Made by a program: the position numbers and the translations under genes. Positions 14,698-23,849 of a stretch of 64,000 nt of DNA are shown piece by piece; within the stretch, counting starts at the first letter, position 1; each line of letters opens with the position of its first letter. The stretch is from the NCBI GenBank assembly GCA_934486755.1, contig CAKSQT010000002.1, forward strand, positions 12,892-76,891, read 5' to 3'. A model generated the notes under the pieces. The model did not search any database. It worked only from the letters and a program-made list of their open reading frames with translations, and was not told the origin of the DNA. The DNA is from an uncultured Eubacteriales bacterium (GTDB lineage: Bacteria; Bacillota; Clostridia; Oscillospirales; Acutalibacteraceae).

Positions 14698-17600
14698 ATG
14701 AAGAATTTTAAAAATCTGTCAAAAAAGGAGAAAGCGGAGTATACAGCGATAATTTTGCTGTATCCTTTTTTTGCGCTTTTCAGCGCCTTGGGAAAAAGTA
14801 TAAAGCTGTTCTCAACTAAGAAAAGACAGCTTGTGTCAAGCGTGCTGTGCGCGGCGATTGTGCTGACGGGAATACCCGTTTTGTCCTTAACAACAAAGGC
14901 GGCGGAAGAAATGCCAGACACCATTTATATTTCCGACATCGGCGATATTGTTCGCGGAAGTATGTATGGCAAGCCGAACTATCTTTATCGCGATGAAAAC
15001 CGTAAGTTGTGTTTCACAACAAAAGAGCCCGACAATTGGGAGTTGAGGTATGACCGCGCGACCAACGTCCTCACTATGAGAAATTATACCCTTGCTACAA
15101 GCGGATCTTACAGCGAAGGTAATAATCCGGGCATAGTCGCCGATAACAATCTTACAATAAACCTTATCGGAAATAACAACCTGAGAGATTGTGAGTGCGC
15201 TATCAGCACTACCAAAGGCGACATAACGATAACGAGCGAAAGCGGAGGAAGTCTCTGCTTATTAAACTTTAAAAGCCGTTCCAATAAAAAACCCGTAATA
15301 AAATCGGCGGGCTCGGTGAATTTTGAGGGTAACGCGGGTGTTTCGATACTCAAATTCACCGATTACGGCATTTATGCCGAGAAAGAAATTAACTTTTCGG
15401 CAGGTGTCACGGCAACCGTTGCGTCATCTGTGGGATCAATGAACAAGGCGCCGAACTTTTCCTCAACCTCTAAGGTTAATGCAGGTCCGGAGTCCAGCGG
15501 CTTTGCTAAGGGTGATTATAAAGCGTCAGACATATCGAAATATCACTATATAAGAGTAATTCCTGAGGGCACTGCGGTTGTGACTGATATTCAGTCGCTT
15601 AGCAGCTATGTCAATAACGGGAATTACAGGCAAATACTTTTGGAGCCTAAGGACGAATTGGTAAATGGAGGTGCTGATTTAGAACTCAGCAGCACCTTGT
15701 ATATCAATGGGTCAAGGAATTTGCGAATTTATGCCGTCCGTAAAGCGTATTTGGGCAGCGCCAGCGGTTTTACAAATTCTCTGTTTAGTATCAGCGGTTC
15801 GGCAAACGTTCAGATGGATAACTTACATTTTAACAATTATAGCAGTTGGTCGAAGGTTATCACTACCGATTCGGCGATAAAGGTGAACGGCGGCAAGCTG
15901 ACGATGAACTATTGTGCTGTGGAGTATTTTGAGTTGAACGGCGGCAGCGACGTAATAACTGGCAAAAACGGAGCGGGATTGTTTGTCGGCAAAAACGGCA
16001 CCGTGGAACTGATAAACAGTTCAATTTATTCAAATGAGAGCAACCTTAACGGCGGCGGTATTTATAACCAAGGCAGGCTGATTTTGGACAGCTCCAAGGT
16101 TAACACCAATAAAGCGACTTATGAGGGCGGCGGAATCTATAATCTCGGCACCGTTGAAGTAAAGGGCAACAACAGCGTAATGTATAACACCGCAGGTGCC
16201 AATTATGCCAATCCCCCGAGCAATCTCTATCTTTCCAAGGGAACTGCCGTTCAAATAGCGGGCGAACTTAAAGGCACCTACACAATAGGAGTCAAGACAA
16301 ATGTTCCAGCCACAGGCAAGAACCCAATCACTTTTACAGGTCCGTGCGACACCGATTACAGCACGCACTTCGACCGCGACAACACAGGCAGTAAGCCGTT
16401 TTACAATTACGATACAAAATGCCTTGAAATGCGCGCATATCACACGCATTGCCTTTGCGGAAGAACCCATAAGAACATAGGCGACCATACCTCTGAGGTT
16501 GAAACCGATTTTGACGCCTGGACCGATAGCACAAGTCTTCCGAGATTTCCGGGCAACTACTACCTTGAAACAGACGTTGAACTTACAAATGATACCTGGC
16601 ACCCGGGCGATGTTTCTATCTGCCTTAACGGCCATAAAATAATCCAAGCGAATAAAACGATAGCGTATGACGTAATATCAACAGGCACAGACTCGACCTT
16701 TAACATAACCGACTGTAAGGGCGGCGGACAGATACGCCACTCCGGCAAGGACGGTGAGTATGTAAGTCGCGGCAGGGGTATAAGAACCTATAAAACCACG
16801 CTGAATTTGTTTAACGGTTCTATAATTAACAATAGGAAATATAATGAAGACGGCGGAGGAATATACCTCAGTAAATCCGTGTTTAATATGTACGGCGGTT
16901 CAATCAAAGGCAATGGGGCAGACGGCGGCGGCGGAATCTGTTCGGAGGATAATTCTACCGTAACTATCTATGCAGGTGAGATAAGCGGCAACAGCGCTTA
17001 TAACGGCAGCGGCGGTGCGATAAAATCCAATATCGGTCAAGGCTATAACAAAATGGACGCCGATTTAAGAATATACGGCGGCAAGATCACCGATAACTAC
17101 GCGTCAGCCTACGGCGGCGCGGTATACTCGGCAAACGAAACATATCTCGGCGGTAACGTTACTTTTGAGAGAAACCGCGATAAGTATTATAATTCCTACG
17201 GATATGTGGACTTCTTTATTAACAACGGCAGTTATAAGTGGAACGAGTATCGCATTTGGGTGGACAGCGCGCTTACGGGTTCTCCGTTCAGGGTCGAATT
17301 TGCCAACCCTACTACAAAAATAGCCACGAGCGGCAAAGACTACACCATAACCGAATCGGATATGGCAAGGATAAATTATCAGAAAAACGGTTACAACAAG
17401 TACCTTTCAAACGGTAACGTTAATGCGTTGAAGACCCTTTTAAAGACCGACCTTAGTGTAACGTTTGATAAGACATCGAAATTCAACAACACAGCGAAGA
17501 CGGTGAGCGTAACACCCAAAAACAAAATTTCCTGCGGCGAAATAACCGTAAAATATTACGATAAAAACGGAACTTTGCTTAAAGGCGCGCCGAAGGACGC

Positions 17601-20508
17601 GGGCACATATACTTTCAGCATAGATGTTGCGGAAGGCGAAACCTATGCCGCCGCCTCCTTCACGGACAACAGTTGGAAATTCACAGTAACGCCGATAGAA
17701 CTCAACAATTCGTCCGCCCAAATGGGAATATACGGTAAATTCGCGTGCTACAATGTAAACGGTGCCTGCCCCGAAACTTATGTTTACACAGACTCAGATT
17801 ATGTCGGGTTCTTTACAGAGCTGAAAGAAGGCAAGGATTACACCGTGACCTATTCGGACAACACCGAAGCGGGCAAGCAAGGCACAATGCACTTCACATA
17901 TATGGGGAACTACACGGGTACCTCAACGCGGACCTTTAAAATTGATTACGGCACCGCAACCGATGAGATGTATGATTCGTCTGTCGCGGCAAACAAGAAC
18001 GGCTGGTATAATAAGGACGTTACCCTTACCGCTAAGGAGGGTTACAGCATCGGCAAAACGCTTGACGGTTTTGAGAGAGAAATTACCCTTGACAAACAAG
18101 GTATGCAAATTGCCGTTTATGTAAAGGCGGACAACGGCGATGTTTATAAAGCAAATCTGAAAATTGACAAAACCGCCCCGAAGGTGGACATCAAGATAAA
18201 AGGCAACAGCATTAAAACGCTACTCAACAAAATAACATTCGGATTTTTCTTTAAGGATACCGTGACAGTTAAGATATCGGCAATGGACAATTACTCTTTG
18301 ACCGCCAATGCCGTTTATTATCAAAAGGTTTCAAGCGCCGATGAGTACGATCCCAACGGCGAATGGGTAAAAGGCGACAGCTTCACCGCAGAAAAGAACG
18401 AAAAGTTCATAGTTTACGCGAGGGCGACCGACCCTGCGGGAAACACCGCCATAGTCAACTCCGACGGGGTGGTTGTATATTCCGACAGCGCGGTAAGCGG
18501 CATTTCCGCCGACACATTCGATAAAAAGGCAGACGCTCAGGCTGACATAGACGTAACGCTTGAACTCAATGATAACACTCTCGCCTCGGTTAAGGACGGC
18601 GATACCGAACTTGTTAAGAATACCGACTATACCTTAAACGGCGGGATATTAACCATCAAAAAAGAATATCTTAACACCCTTGCGACAGACTCTTCGCATA
18701 CGTTCACATTTGCATTTGACCCGCTCGGCATTAAGACCGATAAAGTTGCGCTCTCGGCTTCGGCGGATATACAGATAGTCGACTCGACACATCAGCACAC
18801 ACCCGTTCATCACGAGGCTAAGGCGGCAACCTGTAAGGAAAGCGGAAATATTGAGTATTGGTCGTGCGAAAGCTGTGACGCCAAGTTTGCTGACAGCGCC
18901 TGCGCAAACGGCATAACCGAAACGGTTATCCCTGCAATTAACCACAAAAACGCAACGCTTACCGCGGCGGTTGCAAGAACCTGCACCGAAAAGGGCAACG
19001 AAGCATACTTCACCTGCCCCGACTGCGGCAAGTATTTCGGAAGTGACGAAAACGGAAAGCTCGTAGCAAGCGATATACACAACAGCGCCGATTATTTCGA
19101 CGTTAACCCGTTGGGACATCACTTTGAAAGAATGATAACTGACGACGCGCACCGCAAATCCGACGCGACCTGCACAAACGAGGCGGTCTATTACTACACC
19201 TGCAACGACTGCGACGAAATAAGCAAAAAAGATACCTTTAAAAACGGCAACCCTCTCGGTCACGATTTCACCGAAAAATGCGAGGACGAAAAGCACGTTA
19301 AATCGAAGGCAAGCTGTACCGAAAAGGCGGTCTACTACTATGACTGCTCACGCTGTGATAAAATAAGCGATAAAGACACGTTCACAGGCTCAACTCTCGG
19401 ACACGACTTTACCGAAAAAATCACCGATAAGGCGCATTTGGTATCAACCGCGACCTGTACCAAAGCGGCGGTCTATAAATATGATTGCTCACGTTGCGAT
19501 AAGATAAGCGAAACGGATACTTTCGAGCACGGAAAACCTCTCGGTCACGACTTTACCGAGAAACTCACAGACGACGCGCACCTTAAAGCCGCCGCAACCT
19601 GTACTAAATCGGCGGTTTACCGCTATGATTGCTCGCGTTGCGACAAAATAAGCGACGATAAGACATACGAAAGCGGCAAATCGCTCGGTCATAAGTTTAC
19701 AAAGGAATGTCCTGACGAAGCGCATCTTAAATCGGCGGCAACCTGTACCGAACAGGCGGTATATTATTACGGATGCGACCGTTGCGATGAAATAAGCAAA
19801 AAGGATACCTTTAAAAACGGCGATCCGCTCGGACACGATTTTACCGAAAAGCTCACCGATAAGGCGCACTGCAAAACTGCCGCAACCTGCACCGAGGAGG
19901 GCGAGTATTATTTCGACTGCTCGCGCTGTGATAAGGCAAGCGACAGCAAGACCTTTAAGACGGAGCCGCTCGGACACGATTTCACCGAGAAGCTTACCGA
20001 CAAGGCGCATCTTAAAACCGCTCCGACCTGCACCGAGGAGGGTGTATATTACTACGACTGCTCGCGTTGCGACAAGGCAAGTGCCGACAGCACCTTTACC
20101 GTAAAGGCGCTCGGTCACGATTATAAGGAGGGCAACTACAAGCACTCCGACGCGACCTGTAAAGATACCGCCGTCTGCGGTGTTTGCGGTCAGCACTACG
20201 GCGAGGTAAACACCAAAAATCACAGCCATATCAATCACGTATCAGCCAAGACGGCAACCAACGCCGCCAAGGGCAACATTGAGTATTGGTATTGTGAGGA
20301 TTGCAGCAGGTATTACAGCGATTCGGCGGAGGTAAACGAAATAACCGCCGAGCAGACCGTTTTGGTTGCAACCAAAACCACCGACCCCGAAAAGCGCTCG
20401 CCCAAAACGGGCAGCAGACCGTCTAACGCACCTCTGCTTGCGGTAATGTTTGTACTCGGCGGCGTCGGTACTACCGTTGTAATAAAGAAAAAGAGAAACG
20501 CAAAATAA
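14698..20508 (+). CDS. Giant sortase-anchored surface protein with beta-helix, X2-like domain and seven CxxC repeats
   Basis: This 1936-residue protein has an N-terminal extension and a hydrophobic export signal at about 45-66. It then has right-handed beta-helix-like regions around residues 330-510 and 690-830 (repeated GGGIYN-type turns), an MBG-like stretch, an X2-like Ig domain near 1265-1361, and a Cys-rich C-terminal part. Seven tandem units of 47-48 residues (1472-1804) each start LGHDFTEK-like and carry a conserved His, a single Cys and a CxxC pair, possibly for metal binding or disulfides. The end has SPKTG at 1901-1905, a hydrophobic segment and KKKR, the sorting signal. It is probably an adhesin or glycan-binding wall protein; the ligand is unknown. 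Confidence 0.85.
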   Translation: MKNFKNLSKKEKAEYTAIILLYPFFALFSALGKSIKLFSTKKRQLVSSVLCAAIVLTGIPVLSLTTKAAEEMPDTIYISDIGDIVRGSMYGKPNYLYRDENRKLCFTTKEPDNWELRYDRATNVLTMRNYTLATSGSYSEGNNPGIVADNNLTINLIGNNNLRDCECAISTTKGDITITSESGGSLCLLNFKSRSNKKPVIKSAGSVNFEGNAGVSILKFTDYGIYAEKEINFSAGVTATVASSVGSMNKAPNFSSTSKVNAGPESSGFAKGDYKASDISKYHYIRVIPEGTAVVTDIQSLSSYVNNGNYRQILLEPKDELVNGGADLELSSTLYINGSRNLRIYAVRKAYLGSASGFTNSLFSISGSANVQMDNLHFNNYSSWSKVITTDSAIKVNGGKLTMNYCAVEYFELNGGSDVITGKNGAGLFVGKNGTVELINSSIYSNESNLNGGGIYNQGRLILDSSKVNTNKATYEGGGIYNLGTVEVKGNNSVMYNTAGANYANPPSNLYLSKGTAVQIAGELKGTYTIGVKTNVPATGKNPITFTGPCDTDYSTHFDRDNTGSKPFYNYDTKCLEMRAYHTHCLCGRTHKNIGDHTSEVETDFDAWTDSTSLPRFPGNYYLETDVELTNDTWHPGDVSICLNGHKIIQANKTIAYDVISTGTDSTFNITDCKGGGQIRHSGKDGEYVSRGRGIRTYKTTLNLFNGSIINNRKYNEDGGGIYLSKSVFNMYGGSIKGNGADGGGGICSEDNSTVTIYAGEISGNSAYNGSGGAIKSNIGQGYNKMDADLRIYGGKITDNYASAYGGAVYSANETYLGGNVTFERNRDKYYNSYGYVDFFINNGSYKWNEYRIWVDSALTGSPFRVEFANPTTKIATSGKDYTITESDMARINYQKNGYNKYLSNGNVNALKTLLKTDLSVTFDKTSKFNNTAKTVSVTPKNKISCGEITVKYYDKNGTLLKGAPKDAGTYTFSIDVAEGETYAAASFTDNSWKFTVTPIELNNSSAQMGIYGKFACYNVNGACPETYVYTDSDYVGFFTELKEGKDYTVTYSDNTEAGKQGTMHFTYMGNYTGTSTRTFKIDYGTATDEMYDSSVAANKNGWYNKDVTLTAKEGYSIGKTLDGFEREITLDKQGMQIAVYVKADNGDVYKANLKIDKTAPKVDIKIKGNSIKTLLNKITFGFFFKDTVTVKISAMDNYSLTANAVYYQKVSSADEYDPNGEWVKGDSFTAEKNEKFIVYARATDPAGNTAIVNSDGVVVYSDSAVSGISADTFDKKADAQADIDVTLELNDNTLASVKDGDTELVKNTDYTLNGGILTIKKEYLNTLATDSSHTFTFAFDPLGIKTDKVALSASADIQIVDSTHQHTPVHHEAKAATCKESGNIEYWSCESCDAKFADSACANGITETVIPAINHKNATLTAAVARTCTEKGNEAYFTCPDCGKYFGSDENGKLVASDIHNSADYFDVNPLGHHFERMITDDAHRKSDATCTNEAVYYYTCNDCDEISKKDTFKNGNPLGHDFTEKCEDEKHVKSKASCTEKAVYYYDCSRCDKISDKDTFTGSTLGHDFTEKITDKAHLVSTATCTKAAVYKYDCSRCDKISETDTFEHGKPLGHDFTEKLTDDAHLKAAATCTKSAVYRYDCSRCDKISDDKTYESGKSLGHKFTKECPDEAHLKSAATCTEQAVYYYGCDRCDEISKKDTFKNGDPLGHDFTEKLTDKAHCKTAATCTEEGEYYFDCSRCDKASDSKTFKTEPLGHDFTEKLTDKAHLKTAPTCTEEGVYYYDCSRCDKASADSTFTVKALGHDYKEGNYKHSDATCKDTAVCGVCGQHYGEVNTKNHSHINHVSAKTATNAAKGNIEYWYCEDCSRYYSDSAEVNEITAEQTVLVATKTTDPEKRSPKTGSRPSNAPLLAVMFVLGGVGTTVVIKKKRNAK
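19111..20109 (+). repeat. Seven tandem coding repeats (141-144 bp each)
   Basis: Seven units totalling 999 bases encode 333 residues. Each unit has LGH at its start, a DxAH-like motif, a TC, then a CSRCDK-type CxxC near position 31-34. An eighth degenerate unit follows at 20110. The DNA copies differ at many positions, so the array is not recent. Confidence 0.9.
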
Positions 20509-20540
20509 AAATTTATGCGCCACCTCTTTAACGGTATAAA

Positions 20541-20580
20541 AATTGGCTCCCATCTTTTGAAAAAGATGGGAGCCTTTATA
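20541..20580. repeat. Dispersed hairpin repeat acting as terminator after the surface-protein gene
   Basis: GGCTCCCATCTTT (20545-20557) pairs with AAAGATGGGAGCC (20562-20574) around a 4-base loop, followed by TTTATA. The core is nearly identical to the copy at 42224. It lies between the surface gene and the convergent MATE gene. Confidence 0.8.
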
Positions 20581-20596
20581 ATTTGTAATGTTCGTA

Positions 20597-21937
20597 TTAA
20601 TAATGATATTTTTTCCGTTTTACTATCAGGAAAAAACCTGAGAAGATAACCGCCATAAATTCGGCGACAATGATAGAGAACCATATACCGTTGATTTTGA
20701 AAAACAACGGCAACAGCAAAACAGCGGCGACCTGAAAAACGAGCGTCCGCAAAAACGAGATGATTGCCGAAGTAACACCGTCGTTAAGCGCCGTAAAAAA
20801 TCCCGAAGCGAAGATAGCATACCCCATAAAGAGGAACGACAGCGCGAAAATGCGGAACCCAGAAACCGTCAATTTCATAAGTTCAGAGTCATAGCCTACA
20901 AACATTCGCGCAAGCGGCGAAGCGAGCAGCTGCGCCGCGGCAACCATACCTACACCGAATATTCCTATAATAATTATGCTTTTTTTAAGCAGACTTTTAA
21001 GCTCTGCGTGATTTTGCGCACCGTCGTGGTAGCCGAAAACGGGCGCGGTGCCTATGGAATAACCGATAAAGGCGGCTGAGAATATCATACTGACATACAT
21101 CATAACGCCGTATGCCGCAACGCCGTTTTCGCCGTTGTATTTAAGCAGCTGCATATTGTAAAGCATTCCCACAAGGTTCATAGAAACATTGCTCATAAAC
21201 TCCGACGAGCCGTTTGTGCAGGCTTTGATGATAGCCTTGCCGTCAAATTTTGTTTTTCCCAGCTTTAAAATACTGCTGTTTTTTCGTGTGAAATAGATAA
21301 GCGGGAAAGTGCCGCCTATAATCTGGCTTGCGGCGGTGGCAACAGCGGCTCCTGCGAGCTTGTATTCCTGCGGCAGGAGTATCACAAGAACGGCGTCAAG
21401 CACCATATTGGTTAACCCAGAGGACAGCGTGACCGCAAGACCCAACTGCGGTTTTTCAGCCGTAACAAAGAACGACTGAAACAGGTATTGAAGTACGTTA
21501 AAAGGAAGGGCAATCAAAACAATACGCGCATAAAGCTCGGCGTTTTTAAGCATTTCACCCTCCGCGCCCAATGCGGAAGCAATGGGTTTTATAAAAATGA
21601 TACCAAGTACCGCAAAAAGCACTCCCAGCGCAAAGGTCGTATATACAAACAGCGAAAAATACCTGTTGGCCTTTTCCTTGTCGCCCTCGCCAAAGGTCTT
21701 TGCCGCAATAGCCGAGCCTCCCGTTCCGAACATAAAACCGACGGTTGAGAGTATCATCAGAAACGGCATTATGAGGTTTATCGCCGCAAACGGCGTTTTG
21801 CCCGCAAAGTTTGAGACAAAGAATCCGTCTACAACGCTGTAAACGGATGTAAATATCATCATACCGATCGACGGCAGCGTAAAACGCAGCAATCGCCCGT
21901 AATTAAAGTGGTCCGACAGTTGGATCTGTTGTTTCAC
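20597..21937 (-). CDS. MATE-family efflux transporter
   Basis: This 446-residue polytopic membrane protein has about twelve hydrophobic segments. The N-terminal pattern FTLPSIGMMIFTSVYSVVDG and the repeated half structure are typical of MATE antiporters, which export drugs or metabolites using Na+ or H+. The GTG at 21937 is chosen because GGGAGAG lies just upstream and it overlaps the stop of the kinase-like gene as GTGA. The two genes are therefore coupled. The substrate is unknown. Confidence 0.9.
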   Translation of the reverse strand: MKQQIQLSDHFNYGRLLRFTLPSIGMMIFTSVYSVVDGFFVSNFAGKTPFAAINLIMPFLMILSTVGFMFGTGGSAIAAKTFGEGDKEKANRYFSLFVYTTFALGVLFAVLGIIFIKPIASALGAEGEMLKNAELYARIVLIALPFNVLQYLFQSFFVTAEKPQLGLAVTLSSGLTNMVLDAVLVILLPQEYKLAGAAVATAASQIIGGTFPLIYFTRKNSSILKLGKTKFDGKAIIKACTNGSSEFMSNVSMNLVGMLYNMQLLKYNGENGVAAYGVMMYVSMIFSAAFIGYSIGTAPVFGYHDGAQNHAELKSLLKKSIIIIGIFGVGMVAAAQLLASPLARMFVGYDSELMKLTVSGFRIFALSFLFMGYAIFASGFFTALNDGVTSAIISFLRTLVFQVAAVLLLPLFFKINGIWFSIIVAEFMAVIFSGFFLIVKRKKYHY

Positions 21938-22554
21938 TTTTCTCTCCCAAACCAAACATTTGCAAATTCCGCCACCGCAGGCACGGTCTTTTTAATTTCA
22001 AAATCCGTTGTGTTCACGGTAAGGTGATAAGAATTGCGCTGACCCCATTTCGGACCGCCGATTATCTCGCGCGTATACGCGCGGTTCTTGTCTATCTGTT
22101 TAATCTTGCGTACAAGCTCTTTTTCGTTGAGCTTTTCACCGTCTGCGGCGCGCTCCAAACAGCGCTTTACCTTTGCACCCATTTCGGCGCAAACAAACAC
22201 GTTAAACGGGTGATATTCCCTCAAAATCATATCTGCGTTACGTCCTACAATAACGCAGTCCTTGCCAAGAGCCGCAATTTCCTCAATAACCTTTTTTTGT
22301 TGAAGTAAAATATTCACTTTGAATGATTGGAGATATGCCGAGGAGCTGAGGGTGCTGCGGAATGATATTTCGTGGTTCTGCCAGCCGTGATTGCTCAGCG
22401 CATACTCAACATAATCGGCGTCCAAACCGCTTTTTTCCGCTACCGCGGAGATAATCTCGCTGTCGTAATAATCGTACCCCAAAAAATCCGCAAGGCGTTT
22501 GCCAAGCTCTCTGCCGCCGCTGCCGAATTCGCGGCTTATGGTTATAATATTCAT
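21934..22554 (-). CDS. Cytidylate kinase-like family protein
   Basis: This 206-residue P-loop protein begins MNIITISREFGSGG, the glycine-rich phosphate loop of the cytidylate-kinase-like family (Cytidylate_kin2). It is distinct from the housekeeping Cmk and its phosphate acceptor is not known. The ATG at 22554 has GGAGG seven to eight bases upstream; an in-frame ATG at 22587 has a weaker context. It is the first gene of a two-gene operon with the MATE pump. Confidence 0.85.
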   Translation of the reverse strand: MNIITISREFGSGGRELGKRLADFLGYDYYDSEIISAVAEKSGLDADYVEYALSNHGWQNHEISFRSTLSSSAYLQSFKVNILLQQKKVIEEIAALGKDCVIVGRNADMILREYHPFNVFVCAEMGAKVKRCLERAADGEKLNEKELVRKIKQIDKNRAYTREIIGGPKWGQRNSYHLTVNTTDFEIKKTVPAVAEFANVWFGREK

Positions 22555-22664
22555 AATTTTTCCTCCGTTTCCTCCCAATTTTTTCATTCAAGTTTATTAT
22601 AGTACATTTTTAAAATTATATCAACGGCGAAATATCAAAAATGCGCCGATTAAGGCACAAAACA

Positions 22665-22693
22665 TTGACAAAATCGGCGTTAGGTTGTATAAT
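22665..22693 (+). promoter_or_regulatory. tRNA promoter
   Basis: TTGACA (22665-22670), 17 bases, TATAAT (22688-22693): a perfect housekeeping promoter that places the transcription start a few bases before the tRNA. Confidence 0.92.
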
Positions 22694-22711
22694 ACGTTGG
22701 TATCATAAAAT

Positions 22712-22787
22712 CCGGGTGTGGCGCAGCTGGGAGCGCGGGTGGTTTGGGACCATCAGGCCGCAGGTTCGATCCCTGTCACTCGGACCA
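22712..22787 (+). tRNA. tRNA-Pro, anticodon TGG
   Basis: The 76-base gene folds as a cloverleaf. The acceptor CCGGGTG pairs with CACTCGG (one G-T pair), the D stem is GCGC/GCGC, the anticodon stem GGTGG/CCATC encloses TTTGGGA with anticodon TGG, and the T arm contains TTCGATC. The discriminator A and an encoded CCA end the gene. It stands alone between its own promoter and terminator. Confidence 0.95.
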
Positions 22788-22793
22788 AAATTT

Positions 22794-22836
22794 TGACCGA
22801 AAGCAGAGTTTATTCTCCGCTTTCGGTCATTTTTTA
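22794..22836 (+). terminator. Intrinsic terminator of the tRNA-Pro gene
   Basis: TGACCGAAAGC (22794-22804) pairs with GCTTTCGGTCA (22819-22829), followed by TTTTTT. Confidence 0.92.
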
Positions 22837-22981
22837 TGCTTATTTAGGTGTCTTACCGCCACTTTTGAAAAAACCGCATTTTTATGACCACATCATCAAA
22901 CATGGACTGAAAATTCCTTTTTCTTTGTTTACAGCGGCGCAAAATTTAAGTGACATTTAAGCCCTAAAAACAGGCATTTAC

Positions 22982-23458
22982 TTATTCGGTTTCTGTGCGA
23001 ACAGTAAACACATCCGGAATATTGAAAATATCTTTTTTCAAAAACAACGGGTAAAAGTATTCATCCTTTAATTGAGCAAACCCCAACCACTCAAAGGTGT
23101 GTATGCGGTCACCCTCGTTTGTTGTGAACTTTTTACCTCGCGATAATAAATCGGTATCTGTTATATCCATTAAAAAATAAATGCACAATTCGTGGTAATG
23201 CAGATTATCGACATCTTCCGTAAAAAATGCTTGGTTTAGCCAAACAGGGCGGACAATCTTAGGAGTTACACCTAATTCCTCCCGAACCTCTCTGATAACG
23301 GCATTTTCCGCAGTTTCTCCTATTGCAACCCTTCCACCGGGCAAATAGTAATACGGAGACCTTTCATCATGCATTGCTAAAATTTTGCCGTCGGAAATTA
23401 TCAGAGCACATACTCTGTAATTAAACTTTTCATTGCCTATCTTAAAGGAAATATCCAT
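22982..23458 (-). CDS. NUDIX hydrolase
   Basis: This 158-residue enzyme contains the complete Nudix box GX5EX7REUXEEXGU, seen as GGRVAIGETAENAVIREV followed by REELGV. The Glu residues that bind Mg2+ are present. Nudix enzymes cleave nucleoside diphosphates linked to another group; the substrate cannot be read from the sequence. The gene stands alone on the minus strand and is somewhat AT-rich. The region between the tRNA terminator and this gene holds nothing recognisable. Confidence 0.92.
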   Translation of the reverse strand: MDISFKIGNEKFNYRVCALIISDGKILAMHDERSPYYYLPGGRVAIGETAENAVIREVREELGVTPKIVRPVWLNQAFFTEDVDNLHYHELCIYFLMDITDTDLLSRGKKFTTNEGDRIHTFEWLGFAQLKDEYFYPLFLKKDIFNIPDVFTVRTETE

Positions 23459-23548
23459 TCGATTTTTTACCTCTCTTATATTTGATAAATTAAATTGATT
23501 ATATCACACAATCAAATAATAATCTACAAATAGATGCATAACAATCTA

Positions 23549-23570
23549 CCGCCACAGTATCCCGTGGCGG
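23549..23570. terminator. Stem-loop between the Nudix and Arm-domain genes
   Basis: CCGCCAC (23549-23555) pairs with GTGGCGG (23564-23570) around an 8-base loop. On the minus strand it lies just after the small gene at 23589 and could end that transcript, although the following minus-strand bases contain only short T runs. Confidence 0.5.
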
Positions 23571-23588
23571 CATTTTATTATGTCCGTT

Positions 23589-23849
23589 TTATGTGTTTTG
23601 TCTTGATTTGAGTTTTTCTTTCTCAGCGGTAATTTCCGCATTCTTTTGTTTAATCATCTCGGCAAGCCTTTCTTCGCATTCTTCTCTTGTGTCGGCGTAG
23701 ATGTTAAACTTTTTGCGTTTGCCGTTCGGCAATTTCGGAGAATAACTCCCTTCCCATTTCTTTTCGCTGATTCTAAATATGCACCCCGTTCCGGGGCGGC
23801 GTATCTTCGGCTGTTTCGGCTCAAATTTCGCTACGGTAATTCTCATCAT
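23589..23849 (-). CDS. Small Arm-type DNA-binding-domain-like protein
   Basis: The frame encodes 86 residues from the ATG at 23849. The central part (GTGCIFRISEKKWEGSY, then NGKRKKFNIYADTREECEERL) resembles the Arm-type N-terminal DNA-binding domain of tyrosine integrases of the Tn916 type, but no catalytic domain follows. It overlaps the end of the AraC gene by about 29 bases in another frame, with GAAGGT upstream. It could be a remnant of an integrase or a free-standing DNA-binding protein. The exact start and whether it is expressed are uncertain. Confidence 0.5.
   Translation of the reverse strand: MMRITVAKFEPKQPKIRRPGTGCIFRISEKKWEGSYSPKLPNGKRKKFNIYADTREECEERLAEMIKQKNAEITAEKEKLKSRQNT

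Noticed and set aside
19111..20109. CRISPR-like regular repeat array
   Set aside because: The units are 141-144 bases, diverged and in one long open frame encoding a protein repeat; there are no spacers and no cas genes.
19489..20238. 249-codon antisense frame across the CxxC repeat array
   Set aside because: It arises from the reverse reading of tandem coding repeats. Its hydrophobic repeats mirror the sense repeats and no start signal supports it.
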